The notes under the pieces: model-generated
What the model was told of the DNA's origin: nothing
Seen by the model: only the letters and a program-made list of their open reading frames with translations
Databases searched by the model: none
Translations under genes and position numbers: made by a program
Shown: in pieces, positions 21,182 to 31,425 of the stretch
Position numbering within the stretch: the first letter of the stretch is position 1
Layout: every line of letters begins with the position of its first letter
Assembly: GCA_040954595.2 (NCBI GenBank)
Contig: CM082582.2
Location: forward strand, 4,588,001-4,652,000
Origin: Balanoglossus misakiensis
Lineage: Eukaryota > Hemichordata
DNA length: 64,000 nt
Direction of reading: 5' to 3'

Positions 21182-22183
21182 TCAACCAGTTGCGATCATG
21201 TGATATCGATCCTCTCGCCTAATCCGGCGAGATATATACATTCCCATAAAAACGACTGTCAGGATGTACAATGGTAATCCGATACCCACACTCAATGCGA
21301 TGATGGTGGTATGGTGTCTCTCGTTTGATTTAGATAGCTTAGTGTCAAAAATCGAGCAATCACTTTTCACAATTCGAGCACGCAACGAGCGCTCTAAATC
21401 ACCACAAGACCAATTGCCGGTTGCGTTGGCGTGGTCACATTTACAACGGCAAATGTTATAAGTACATTTATACACGGCAGACCCACGAATGTCATTTTCT
21501 GTCTGCTGACACGATTGTTCAATGTCTGTGGTCAAGTTTCTACACCTGAGTCGTAAATTCTCATTCTGATGACAAACACATGGCTCCCTAGACACGTTCA
21601 AGCTACACAATTGTTCATTTATGAGTAATGTCCAATTCCCATACTCTTTCCACAAAACTTCGCGAGAACCGCACTTTTTTGTCACATTATGGCGATTTTC
21701 AACCCACACGTCGATTTTACTATCGCGTGCCTGGTTTGTGCACAAATTTGGAATCAATTTGACTCGGATAGGTTTCCGTTTCACATCTCGGCATACTGGG
21801 AAACCATCTGTACACACACACCTACAAAAAGCCAAATTGCATAGAAATGTTTCGATTCCTCTGTCGTTCGATAATATGGAACAATTCCCCTTGATGTCGT
21901 CGGGTAATAACCTGCAAAGTGGGGTCGTTGTTGAGTTGCCATCGAGCTCCAGGCATGAACATTGATCGATCGGATGCCCGAAATCACATGCTGGCGTGTC
22001 AAGTGTTCTTGTCCACACTCCGCGCCATTTCCATAATATAGTATAATGGATACATTCTTGGCCCAAATGTTGCGTTGCACTCCCAGAGTTGGAGATGCCA
22101 GGTGGCTGCATCACATCCGAATCTCCGGAGGCGCAATATCTCATAAACCAGATCGCTAACAGCACCTGGATTAAGATGCACAT
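21182..22183 (-). CDS. type I membrane glycoprotein with two cysteine-rich modules
   Basis: 333 residues. It has an N-terminal signal peptide (residues 1-20, ILIQVLLAIWFM core), a Cys-rich ectodomain with many N-x-S/T sites, a membrane segment near 293-317 (ALSVGIGLPLYILTVVFMGM) and a short basic cytoplasmic tail. The ectodomain appears duplicated: each half has a W-K-x-x-G-x-W segment, a C-x-C pair, an LCR/RCR-L..DI segment and a C-R-C-x-C cluster (FCRCVC in the first, ICRCKC in the second). I do not recognise the module. The layout is that of a virion or infected-cell surface glycoprotein; receptor binding or immune interaction is a guess. The ATG start is supported by the signal peptide. 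Confidence 0.75.
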   Translation of the reverse strand: MCILIQVLLAIWFMRYCASGDSDVMQPPGISNSGSATQHLGQECIHYTILWKWRGVWTRTLDTPACDFGHPIDQCSCLELDGNSTTTPLCRLLPDDIKGNCSILSNDRGIETFLCNLAFCRCVCTDGFPVCRDVKRKPIRVKLIPNLCTNQARDSKIDVWVENRHNVTKKCGSREVLWKEYGNWTLLINEQLCSLNVSREPCVCHQNENLRLRCRNLTTDIEQSCQQTENDIRGSAVYKCTYNICRCKCDHANATGNWSCGDLERSLRARIVKSDCSIFDTKLSKSNERHHTTIIALSVGIGLPLYILTVVFMGMYISRRIRREDRYHMIATG

Positions 22184-23230
22184 TATGCGTGTGTGCTGAC
22201 AGAGTGTCCGCTATATCATTAATGATTACTTTTTAAACTTGCGCTATGGGTAATTCTTTTTGTTTTCGTCAACTCATTTGTGGTGGCTTAACAAGTCGCC
22301 GTAGCTGTCACTTTGACTATGTATATTCACATATCCCTCTGGAGAGGGGGCGGCGGGAGAATTGAGGGGCGGGATTTTAAACGGTTGAGGGTATGTAAGG
22401 GGGGGGGGAGATTTTAAATAATATTTACTTGGAGTCCACGAAAATGCAGTTTCGCACTGTTCCCCAACACAGAATACTAAAAAAATAAAAACAATGTTCA
22501 GCTTTAAAACCTACTGATGAGGGGAAACATCAGTTTAAAATTCTTTTCATGGGAGTGCTGTTTTTCTTTTTGACAAGATAGATAGGTGACGTGAAATAAG
22601 GTTGGGGGGAGGGGATTTCAGAATGTTGGCAGTTCGGAAGGGGGTTTTCAACATATTTTTGGTTGTGAAAATTAGCAGTAACAAACATTGAATTATCCCA
22701 CCCCCAAATATGTTTGTGAATGAAGCATTAAACAAGGGTTTCTGTAGCGGACGGTTCTGTGAAGGTCACGCAAGCCGGTTACATAACGGAAATCCCGTGT
22801 GACCGCCACATTCAGGGCTGACTTAAAACCCCGGTGCGGAAAGTGCCGGGGTTCGGATTAACGTGTGTTTGTATAGTTGTTTATTTGGGAGTGGTCGTCG
22901 TGCATAATGACTGTGTAATTGCTCTCATGTACACAGAAAATAATTGAACACTTCACACTTCTACGCGATTGACAACTGTTTGAATGGCGTGGTTATTGTT
23001 TCCCAGGGACGCTTCTGAAAAGCACTGAAACCAGATTTCTCCCAAAATCATCGTTGTTTCATAAGTTCGTGTTCTTTTTCGTCGATAACTGTATGTTGTG
23101 CGTGTTTATAAAGCCAACTACTGTCGTTGTGTGGTGTAATTCTTTATGCTTGGACCTGTTTGGGCCGATTCTCATAGAGCCGAGATCGTTGGCCCGCACC
23201 GGGGTTTAAACACAACTTTCATATCATGAC
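22184..23230. other. gene-free region with a small inverted-repeat element and a gene-end duplicate
   Basis: No gene is seen. About 22285-22313 resembles 23243-23272, the 3' end of the next gene (shared ttaacaagtcg and agctgtcactttga), so a small duplicate of that gene end was left behind. G-rich purine runs occur near 22395-22412 and 22605-22615. Confidence 0.5.
22823..23209. mobile_element. TTAA-flanked terminal-inverted-repeat element (non-autonomous)
   Basis: TTAAAACCCCGGTGCGG at 22823-22839 is mirrored by CCGCACCGGGGTTTAA at 23194-23209. The left end also forms a local hairpin (aaccccgg...ccggggtt, 22827-22852). There is no coding frame inside. TTAA flanks with C-rich ends recall piggyBac-type elements, but the match between ends is short and one base is out of register. 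Confidence 0.4.
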
Positions 23231-24469
23231 TCATTCGGGCCATGTTAACAAGTCGTCGCAGCTGTCACTTTGAGCAGAGGAGAGTCCTCTGGTAACAATA
23301 TCTTCATCAGAAAATCCGCTGGAGCTCGAATCATCTCCTTGATCGACGTCGTCAGAAAATGTGTAAAAGATCTCCTTGGGTAGAACCAAAGAATAAAGAA
23401 TATCATTGTGTGTATTGCCGTACGCAATTATCTTATATTCAAGATTGACAATAAACTGCCTGGGACTCGACAAGTTGTGATCGTAATATTTGTTGAGCGA
23501 GAGTGATAATTTTTTGCCTCTGATATCATTAACGCCACTATCAAGGCATAGACGTTCCATCCAGGCAACAAATAAAGTGATCGCTTTGAACGGTATAACC
23601 AAAGCAACACATTCTCCCTTGGCATCATGCCGCGTGGGGAAATCTCGGAATCCTGTCCGACTATTCTCTTCTAAGAGTTTCCCATCGAAAGCTTTGTCTA
23701 AGGATCTTTTGACATTACTATTCAAAACAGCGTGAATAAGCATAGTCTGCAGATCATCAAATTGGTATCTGTCATGAGTGTTAATCAAGACTTTTAGCTG
23801 GCCATCTTCACTGCAAATTTTGTGACGGGAGAAATCACTTGTGTCCACCGAGAATCCTTTCTGATTCAACAAGAAATGCAGTGGTGACCCAACGAAATTA
23901 AATGTGTTTGTCTCCTTGATTTTGCCCTCTTCTTGGCCATAAAACAACCCTCGTGTGAGAATGTTTGATATGATGCCGTGACTGGATATATGCATTACGT
24001 CATTCGACGTAACCAATATACCTCGTCCGGCGGCAGTCTTATTTCTGATCATGTATTCTGGAAATAACGTTGTCTTGTTACCAGTTGCTGCCGGAATTAC
24101 GAGTGCCTTATTACAACCGCTAGAATCCGCCAAGCAAACTGACCAAGTGTACATGTAATTGTCATAGTCTCGGTTGACAGATTCCTGGAGTCGCACATCG
24201 GCCTTTTCTAGTACCCACCATTTTGGCAAGGGGCCATCTGTAAAATCCTCTCCTACATCGTCACCAGAAATTATTACATCTCTAGAAGATATTGACGTAT
24301 TACTGACCGTGTGCTCACTCCATTTCTCCTTATCAATACCACCGACGCGGTACGAGTAGCTCCTTTCACTGTCACTTGTTTCAAATGCTGTGAAAGGAGT
24401 GTTCGCCGTTACCACTAGGGAACGCGAGATTGACCTATGTACCCACCTATTCGCTTTGACGTAGGCCAT
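23231..24469 (-). CDS. unknown protein with acidic serine-rich tail
   Basis: 412 residues from a clear ATG. There is no signal peptide or membrane segment. The body is mixed alpha/beta by eye with several hydrophobic strands (for example ECVALVIPFKAITLFVAW near 290-307). The C-terminal 45 residues are strongly acidic and Ser-rich (DDVDQGDDSSSSGFSDED), a likely casein-kinase-2-type phosphorylation tail, as in nuclear or tegument viral proteins. A TATA-like ATATATTTAAG lies about 30 bases upstream on the minus strand. I do not recognise a family. Confidence 0.65.
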   Translation of the reverse strand: MAYVKANRWVHRSISRSLVVTANTPFTAFETSDSERSYSYRVGGIDKEKWSEHTVSNTSISSRDVIISGDDVGEDFTDGPLPKWWVLEKADVRLQESVNRDYDNYMYTWSVCLADSSGCNKALVIPAATGNKTTLFPEYMIRNKTAAGRGILVTSNDVMHISSHGIISNILTRGLFYGQEEGKIKETNTFNFVGSPLHFLLNQKGFSVDTSDFSRHKICSEDGQLKVLINTHDRYQFDDLQTMLIHAVLNSNVKRSLDKAFDGKLLEENSRTGFRDFPTRHDAKGECVALVIPFKAITLFVAWMERLCLDSGVNDIRGKKLSLSLNKYYDHNLSSPRQFIVNLEYKIIAYGNTHNDILYSLVLPKEIFYTFSDDVDQGDDSSSSGFSDEDIVTRGLSSAQSDSCDDLLTWPE

Positions 24470-26016
24470 GATTTATACGGAGCAACCCCATCAACTTAAA
24501 TATATCCGTTTCATATCAATGAATGACACTCGATCGTCATGTTTGCACATTTAATCCAAACTGTACGTTTTGGATAACAAAAACTCACATGAATTTGTCA
24601 TACAGTCCAGGGATCGTGTTAACGCAGAATTCCGCGTCCGGGACGCAAGCTTTTTTGCTGTGATGTCTGCGTCCGGGGAACCCCAGCTGAGCGCACACTG
24701 CAGTAATTAATGATCGTCTTGTAATTTTAAATTGTTTATTCAAAAACGCTTTTACGGCTTGCTAATCCAGAAGAATGACACTTGTAAACAAAAACAAAGT
24801 GTGAAATAATCATTTGACTAAAGCATGTTAGAGTTTTCCTGACAACAAAAGAAAAACTGGCTTCGTTTTTTCTTTGGCAGGTCCGCCAATTGCCTTGTCA
24901 ACAAGTTGTGAACGATGTGTCATTAATTAGGGGCCGATGTCGAGAGCGGGTGGTCGCGCGCGATCGCGGGACGTACCCATGCAGCCGGCCGACTGCATCG
25001 AGCGGTGGACCCGATGTACCGCGCACGGTCAATCGAACGCGCGTGACCTTGTTTTCGACAGTTCAGCGGGTGTCTTTGTTGACTCTCTGTGTTTGATTTC
25101 CGCAAAAAAAGAAAATTTCTCGCTTTTGATTATGCTTTTTACAGCCTGTCTATCTTCATTGGTGTACATGTAATCCTTTCACCCGTTTTCGCTTGAAAAT
25201 CTTTGATTTATCCGACTCCATGTAGCTGGACTGGGTTAAATATGGGGGCAAAACTCGTCACTCTGACAATGATAGCTATGCATCGCTTCCTCACTGTGGT
25301 TCCCCGTATAAACACAGGGGGCTCTCCCTCCGCGATTTTATTGTTTGTTTGTTATTGTTGTTGTTATTGATTGGCAAAATCTTTTTCTCAAGCTATGTCA
25401 AACTTCAATGAACAGAAAGCCAGAAGGAAATTACTTTATAATAAAAAATGAAACGTTCATAGAAAATGAAAATAAATGTGGAAATACGCTTAAATTGTGA
25501 TGTTGACTTCGCCAGTAAGTGTGTGGCGAGTACGTATGTGTTATAATATATTGAAAAAATGGGGACCCACAAAAATATTTAGGGACCCCTGATTTTCACA
25601 AGGAAGGGGTCCCAGGGACCCCAAGATTTTGAGGCCTAGCGCAATCCCTGAATACACGTATATCCCCGCACCAGAATAAAGGCTGTTCCCATTATTGACC
25701 ACCCTCCCCTTATATGACATGCAACTATTGGCAAGGCGGGGGCATGACGGTGATCTTCTATGAATTGTCTATCTCCCCCCCCCCCCCTCCCCTCAACCTC
25801 CTTGCCGGGTGAGATAATCGTGCTCACACGTCAGTTTAGTAACAGCGCGTTTAACAGAGATTTCTCATATGTATTCAGTTCTATTGTCAACTATAACTGA
25901 TTCGATCTCCGTCACATGTCTGTAGTCTCAATTTTCAAACTATTGGAAGGGCTCTTTGCTAACAAGCGTGTATTGGAAATATGTCAAATACAATACTAAT
26001 ATACTGTAATATAAGA
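24470..26016. other. gene-free region with a GC-rich repeat copy
   Basis: No credible gene. It contains the GC-rich segment 24939-25122 that recurs inverted at 30054-30237, and poly-C near 25777-25788. Confidence 0.5.
24939..25122 (+). repeat. GC-rich dispersed repeat, copy 1
   Basis: It contains ggtcgcgcgcgatcgcggga and runs to gaaaatttct. The reverse complement occurs at 30054-30237 with moderate divergence. The two inverted copies enclose a 5-kb block of four genes. Confidence 0.75.
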
Positions 26017-26490
26017 CTAGATGCATAGACGGACACTCCAGTGAAGATTATCATCACATATTATGTACAGGTACATATGTAACCCCTTGGTGAGTTCCAC
26101 GTTAAAATCTGCATGACAGAAAGATGAGTTTTGTTTACTGCACATTGTAGACGAAATTGCATCGGGAGGAGAGATTAATTCTATCACGCATCGTTCAGCG
26201 ACAATATCTGGTCTAAACGTGACCTTTATAGCCCACAGGTAGACATTGCAGATTGCTTGTACACCCACAGATTCAACGAAAGGGCCAAGTTTGTCCGGAA
26301 TGAACATCCACTCTGGTTTCACCGTATCTGTGGTCGCTCCTTGTCTCACGGGAGTCAATACAGGGACAGACAAGACGCACGTGACAAAAAGGCACCCCAC
26401 AAAATACACCAAACAAGCAACTTTAGTCCCGTCCGACTTCACTGGTTCATCGTCCAGTAAACGGGTGATGAAATCTTCATCTTCCTCCAT
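26017..26490 (-). CDS. small single-pass membrane protein, probably type II
   Basis: 157 residues. An acidic N-terminus (MEEDEDF) precedes a hydrophobic segment at about 24-46 (VACLVYFVGCLFVTCVLSVPV), then a Cys-containing domain of about 110 residues that would lie outside the cytosol. It has one N-x-S site. The start codon lies only 58 bases from the divergent secreted-protein gene at 26549, so they probably share a promoter region. The family is not recognised. Confidence 0.65.
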   Translation of the reverse strand: MEEDEDFITRLLDDEPVKSDGTKVACLVYFVGCLFVTCVLSVPVLTPVRQGATTDTVKPEWMFIPDKLGPFVESVGVQAICNVYLWAIKVTFRPDIVAERCVIELISPPDAISSTMCSKQNSSFCHADFNVELTKGLHMYLYIICDDNLHWSVRLCI

Positions 26491-26548
26491 TTCACGCAGT
26501 TACAGGGAGGAGATATGTTAATGTATTTTAATACATAGTGACAACGTC

Positions 26549-27034
26549 ATGGAGAGATTTCTTGTAATATTTACAACGTGTTTCATGGTCGCCTTGTCTG
26601 CAGAATTGCCAACCGTGTTAGTAGGTGATTTGTACGTCGGCTTATCACCTATATTTTATCCGAGTGCGTGTATTAATGAGAGTGGTGCAAGTTGTTTGCG
26701 TGAAATAAATGGATTGGTGTATGTAGACTGCGACAGACGGCTATGCGAACGCCCCTTTTCGCTCTCTCGTTGCACTGGGCAACAACCAGGCTATAATAAG
26801 GGTGACCACGGAGAAGTTTGGGTGGAACCGGATAAGGGGTGTCGCTTTCTCGGAGGTTACTGCGCTTACACGGGTCGCAACAATCTTGTCGGCATTTGTG
26901 TTCCGGCGTGGAAAAGGGACGTCGACCAACGTTTATTTCCTAAGTTGGTACCTCGTAATAGTATATGTCTAAGCAAATGTGACACGGATGTAGAACTATG
27001 GGGTGGTGACGCATCATTCTGTACTTGTGGTTAA
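26549..27034 (+). CDS. secreted cysteine-rich protein
   Basis: 161 residues. A signal peptide at 1-18 (FLVIFTTCFMVALSA) is followed by a mature part with about 14 cysteines, including CTC near the end, and no membrane segment. The even spread of cysteines suggests a compact disulphide-bonded secreted factor. No family is recognised; candidates would be a viral secreted ligand or decoy. It is divergent from the 157-residue membrane protein and is followed 116 bases on by another membrane protein in the same direction. Confidence 0.65.
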   Translation: MERFLVIFTTCFMVALSAELPTVLVGDLYVGLSPIFYPSACINESGASCLREINGLVYVDCDRRLCERPFSLSRCTGQQPGYNKGDHGEVWVEPDKGCRFLGGYCAYTGRNNLVGICVPAWKRDVDQRLFPKLVPRNSICLSKCDTDVELWGGDASFCTCG

Positions 27035-27150
27035 TGTCATCCTTCCAATTGTCGCCCACACGTAACGTCCTCTAACCCAATCTATTATTGGCGATTTATC
27101 GGTATTATTAACATGCTCAGAGGTTGAACAGAACGAAACGACTAGTTGAT

Positions 27151-28383
27151 ATGACAGTTATGTTTATCGTAACTGTCTTTTTACTGCATTGTTTATGTTT
27201 ATCCCAAACATTTTCATATATCTGTACAGAAGATCACAGCCATTGTGCAGGTCCTATCACCGAGTTAATGCGCGCATTCGATGTTGAATACTCACTAACG
27301 GCATACCATCTAATTCCGGCAGACAATGAGGAAGTGTCTTGTAAACACTTTTCTACAGCGTTAGAATGCACTTGCACAAGCAGCGATGTCGTTATTCATT
27401 ATCCTGCGGATCACCTGATAACACTCCAGCGGAAAAACGACGACGTAATCACGGTTCTACCAGGATGTAATTCGACGTTTCGGATAGTCATAACTGATCC
27501 CATGCTATCCGCAGATAGCGCCACCATGGGGCAAGAACCATACTGGTTGCGTGGGCCAGCCTGCGGATTGTTTGTAATACAGCGAGGCAACATAGTTTTG
27601 AAAGACATCACCGTTGACAACTCGGTTTGCATGCAAACCCTTGAAATTGAATACGGGTGTTGGCACCGGGTCGAGTCTGCGGCCATATTTGTTACGGGGT
27701 TACATATAGTTTCTGATATTAAACTCAGTAATCTGAAAGTGGTGACGTCCGATAGAGATGGGAAGGAATGGAACGTCCCTCCTTTGCTCGCATATTTTGC
27801 GAGTTCGTCCGCGTTTGAGGTTCTTCGTTTGCAAAATATTACCATTGACGAGATAGCGAACGTGTCAGTCAAATTTGAACAGTGCGTTGGCCAAGCACAT
27901 GTAGGCACTAAGCACGGCGCCGAAGCTACTGTTGTCATAGAATATTTTCCCCTTCTTGACACAAAACCATTGATTGTAGATACTCCTGTTACTAGAATTT
28001 TTGATATGTCCCAATGGCTAGGACCCACTCTCTTGTACAAAATATACGCAGACTATCGGCGCCAAGATCGAAACGAATGGACACTTTACTTGTTTGGTGC
28101 ATTAATAGTGATTGCTATTACGTTCGTTGTTATTCAGATTACTATATGGTTTTGCAGGGTCGACTCTGGCAGTCACCCAGGAGATATTTACGACGCATTA
28201 GGAGCAGTTGCTATGGACAAATTAAAACAACGCAAGAAGCGTAGACACCAACACGAGACCAAAAACTCTCATTACAACAAATATTCTGACTTTCGCAAAT
28301 TGTATCATTCGTCTGACGAGGATGACGCAAATCGAGTTGTGTTTGACCAGTCACAGAGATGTTTACACAATGATAGACTATAG
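27151..28383 (+). CDS. type I membrane glycoprotein with beta-helix-like ectodomain
   Basis: 410 residues from the ATG at 27151; the frame is open slightly further upstream only from a TTG, and the signal peptide (MFIVTVFLLHCLCLS) supports 27151. The ectodomain contains recurring strands of the type GLFVIQRGNIVLKDITV, IFVTGLHIVSDIKLSNLKV and FEVLRLQNITI, typical of right-handed parallel beta-helix (pectate-lyase-like) coils, plus cysteines and N-glycosylation sites. A membrane segment lies near 317-342 and a basic, then acidic, cytoplasmic tail follows. The function is unknown; beta-helix ectodomains often bind glycans, which is inference here. Confidence 0.7.
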   Translation: MTVMFIVTVFLLHCLCLSQTFSYICTEDHSHCAGPITELMRAFDVEYSLTAYHLIPADNEEVSCKHFSTALECTCTSSDVVIHYPADHLITLQRKNDDVITVLPGCNSTFRIVITDPMLSADSATMGQEPYWLRGPACGLFVIQRGNIVLKDITVDNSVCMQTLEIEYGCWHRVESAAIFVTGLHIVSDIKLSNLKVVTSDRDGKEWNVPPLLAYFASSSAFEVLRLQNITIDEIANVSVKFEQCVGQAHVGTKHGAEATVVIEYFPLLDTKPLIVDTPVTRIFDMSQWLGPTLLYKIYADYRRQDRNEWTLYLFGALIVIAITFVVIQITIWFCRVDSGSHPGDIYDALGAVAMDKLKQRKKRRHQHETKNSHYNKYSDFRKLYHSSDEDDANRVVFDQSQRCLHNDRL

Positions 28384-28585
28384 ACAAACGCAAAATACAT
28401 ACAATTAAATTACAGCTAGACCGGTTTTGGTAATATTTGACACACTTTTATTTCCACCTTTGATACAACACAATAAACCTGACGTAGGTAATATTTCCAC
28501 TCAATTTGTCTGCTTGTTTCTTCGCATATACACACGGCGATCCCTGTTGAATATTTGGTCCCAAGGGTTGTTGTTGTTGTATCAA

Positions 28586-29725
28586 CTACTCCGAGTCCGA
28601 AATACACTCCCATGAATTTGTAGGCGAATCGTCCGTTGCGTCGTTAGTGGGCTTGAGTTGGTAATCATTCAACTATATACATAAGGAATAAAATTAACAT
28701 GGTCAAAATGGGTGATGTAGTGTATTGACACACTCACAAAAATGTATTTTGGCAATTACTATACCTGGCGCATACAGTCTTGTAATTTATCCTTGCATTG
28801 GTCAAGTTCTGTGAAGGTAGCATGTTTTTCACGCTCAGCCCTCAACAATTGTCTCCTGAGTAAATCTAATTCGTTTTGCATGGACTCGCACAGTGGCTGT
28901 AAATCATCCTTTACCGATTGTCGTGGTTCCTCTACCTATATAGAAAATGTATATGAATGGTGAGACGACTACGGGAAATTATATGCAAGAGAAATACTAC
29001 ACTGATAAGTAACAATGACAGTCTGTATTCACCCGTTGTTGTTTTTGTAGTATGTTGTTATCTTCCAGAATCTGTTGTCTTTCACGTTTAAGATCATCGA
29101 TCTGAGCCTCTAGAGATTTTATCAGAGTTTTGGTGGCGCGAGAGTATGTAGTCAGTTCAGTTGTGGTACAGTCGTTTTTCATAGTCAGAGCGTGTATCTG
29201 GTCCGCTGCAAACTCTTTGTACTTTATCAACTGTTTGTTTTCTTCGTCCATTTCCTTAGCATTAGCCTCGTACTTTGCGGCCTGTTTATGCAATTGTTCT
29301 ATTTGTTTGACAGTAGACGATTTAAATTTGAGAAGATCGCGAATTTGTTTCTCTAAAACCTGATTGCGTTTTCCCAGAGTGGCGACTGCTTCATCGACAT
29401 CATTTCTTTCTTGTTGGTCAAAGTTCTGCCCATGCTGGTGTTGGTCAATGATTTTATCCTGTAGCGTCTCAATGAGTTTTCTCAAAGATTGAACTCGTTC
29501 TCTTTCAGCCAGTAGTTCATTTAGCTGTGGTTGTTCGTCAGTCTTCTGCGACTGCAGGTGTTTAATTGTCATCTGCATATGTTCTACATCTCGTAGCCTG
29601 TCTTTGTCGTGAGTCGCTCTAATTTTCATCGCGATGCCTAAGTCGGTCGTCACTTCTTTCAATTTAGTGATCAAACCGTTTATATTATCTACGTTATGTG
29701 CTGGAGACTGTCGTGCGTTCGCCAT
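28586..29725 (-). CDS. spliced coiled-coil protein
   Basis: Three exons in phase 0: 29725-29033 (231 codons, donor GTGAAT), 28935-28765 (57 codons, acceptor ATATAG, donor GTATAG) and 28672-28586 (28 codons plus stop, acceptor ATATAG); the total is 316 residues. The first exon alone would end at a stop just inside the intron at 28997. Nearly the whole product is heptad-rich coiled coil (for example RQQILEDNNILQKQQ and ELDLLRRQLLRAEREKH), ending in an acidic tail. A TATATAAG box on the minus strand at 29760-29767 lies 35 bases before the ATG. A structural or tegument-like scaffold role is possible; no family is recognised. Confidence 0.7.
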
Positions 29726-29759
29726 GGCTGGTTATCTGCGAGGTGACTACACCATCACG

Positions 29760-29767
29760 CTTATATA
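29760..29767 (-). promoter_or_regulatory. TATA box of the spliced coiled-coil gene
   Basis: TATATAAG on the minus strand, 35 bases upstream of the ATG at 29725; such close spacing implies a very short 5' leader. Confidence 0.5.
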
Positions 29768-29810
29768 TCATCGAAATGGCATTTGTTTAACACAAGCACG
29801 TTAACTGTTC

Positions 29811-29923
29811 TAGACTCTCTCACAGCCGTTTGGCAAGAGAGAAACACCTTCTGGTGTTGTGGACACACATGCAATCAGACTATGAGCCTGCATGGACGGC
29901 GAGAGGGGCTGTGAGAGAGTCTA
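29811..29923. repeat. 17-bp perfect inverted repeat with 79-bp spacer
   Basis: tagactctctcacagcc at 29811-29827 is exactly mirrored at 29907-29923. This may be a small foldback element or a structural RNA/DNA hairpin. It contains no gene. Confidence 0.7.
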
Positions 29924-29960
29924 TATACATGTAATCAGAGATCTGCCCACGGTGGTCGGC

Positions 29961-29980
29961 GCCGGTCGCGCGCGACCGGC
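29961..29980. repeat. perfect 20-bp GC palindrome
   Basis: gccggtcgcgcgcgaccggc is its own reverse complement. It sits just outside the inverted GC-rich repeat copy at 30054, in the promoter-side region of the coiled-coil gene. Confidence 0.85.
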
Positions 29981-30053
29981 ACTCTCAGGCCGAGACCAGA
30001 ACAAAAAGGTCGCGACCATTGCTATTGTTCGCTGTGATACACGCACTTTGGCG

Positions 30054-30237
30054 TGAGAAATTTTCTTTTTCGGCGGAAATCAAACACATGGGACCAGAGA
30101 GTCCACAAAGACAGCCGCTAAACTGTCGATAACAAGGTCGCACGCGTTCGACTGACCGTGCGCGGTACATCGGGTCTACAGCTGGATGCAGCCGGCTGGG
30201 TCCCGCGATCGCGCGCGACCATCCACTCTTGAGATCG
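30054..30237 (-). repeat. GC-rich dispersed repeat, copy 2 (inverted)
   Basis: Reverse-complement copy of 24939-25122: it shares ggaaatcaaacaca, gtgcgcggtacatcggg and gcgatcgcgcgcgacca-like segments. Confidence 0.75.
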
Positions 30238-30588
30238 ACTCCAAAGTCGTTGTCACGGTCGGGATTGCTAATTGCCTCGATCGGTATAAAATTGTAGTCA
30301 ATGAAACCCCAAAAATCGTCATCATTGTTGATGTGGCTGTCATGAAAATGTCCAGCGAAAAATTTGCTGTCTTCCGGGTTTACAAAGCAAAGGAAAGACG
30401 CATACTGTCAAAGGTCACGTAATTAGGTCATGTCGACAACGCTTACATCGAGCTCATGAATAGTAATAATCTCATTAATATGCATGAGCCCGACAACCAC
30501 TTCGTTTTGGCTCGGCAAAACCCTGTCATGTTCATGTGATACCAAATGTCGTAATATTAACGTACAGTTTGACTAAAAGGGATAAACC

Positions 30589-30891
30589 ATGTCGGATTTT
30601 ATGCATCTATATTTCACCACGTGTTGTATGTTGGCCTTAGCGTCAAATTTCGCGTATAGCCACACCTTGCATAGCATTAACAGCTCATCGGATAGCATCC
30701 GAAGCCCCGAAACATTACCCATACAAACAGAGGAAGCCATTGACGACGTTGTGTCGCCACCAAACAGAGATGAGAATAGAATCAATTCGTCTCATGCTAA
30801 GAGCGCTATTGAAAACAAAACAATATTCACAATGCATGACTACAGACAACTGAAAACTCGTCTGACCAATGTCACACACGTACAAGCGTAG
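30589..30891 (+). CDS. small secreted or membrane-anchored protein
   Basis: 100 residues. The N-terminus (LYFTTCCMLALASNFAYS) looks like a signal peptide with cleavage near residue 24; the remainder is polar and has three N-x-S/T sites. There are no mature cysteines. A stop lies at 30889-30891. The family is unknown. The style (short signal-peptide protein between larger virus-like genes) supports a real gene, but the length makes it less certain. Confidence 0.45.
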   Translation: MSDFMHLYFTTCCMLALASNFAYSHTLHSINSSSDSIRSPETLPIQTEEAIDDVVSPPNRDENRINSSHAKSAIENKTIFTMHDYRQLKTRLTNVTHVQA

Positions 30892-31332
30892 TCGATGTGA
30901 CTAGTAGACACGTACATGTATGTACAACCTATTACGTAGTAGGGAAGCGGATAAGACATGCCAGAAGGTTCATGCGCAAGTGGGATTGTATTCCACGCGC
31001 CTTTCGCAGACTAGATACATGACATCACGGACAAGATAATTCGATACATTACGTCATGTACAGGACGCCATCCGGACCAGCCGCCTTTTGCAAATTCAAA
31101 ACATGGTGTCATAGGTAACAAATAAAACGATGCACAGAAATACAAAGTATGCATCAAATCATGACGCAAGAGTTTGATTCTTTCGCAATAGTGATGAATT
31201 GTAGTCATGACTAACAGAAGCGCGTTAGTTATTTTACCGACGTCAACGAACGTGACATAAGCACAAAGTAACAAGAATGCCCTGACCACTCACGATTGTT
31301 ATTTAAATTAGCGCCATATATGAGGTCACCAG

Positions 31333-31339
31333 TATAAAA
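31333..31339 (+). promoter_or_regulatory. TATA box of the kinase gene
   Basis: TATAAAA about 93 bases upstream of the ATG at 31426. Confidence 0.5.
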
Positions 31340-31425
31340 CCGAGTAGAATGGCTAAGATAAAGAGAACTGACTGATGCTCTGACACATGTATGTGTGTTG
31401 AACGCCTGCGTGTACGGTGAGAATA

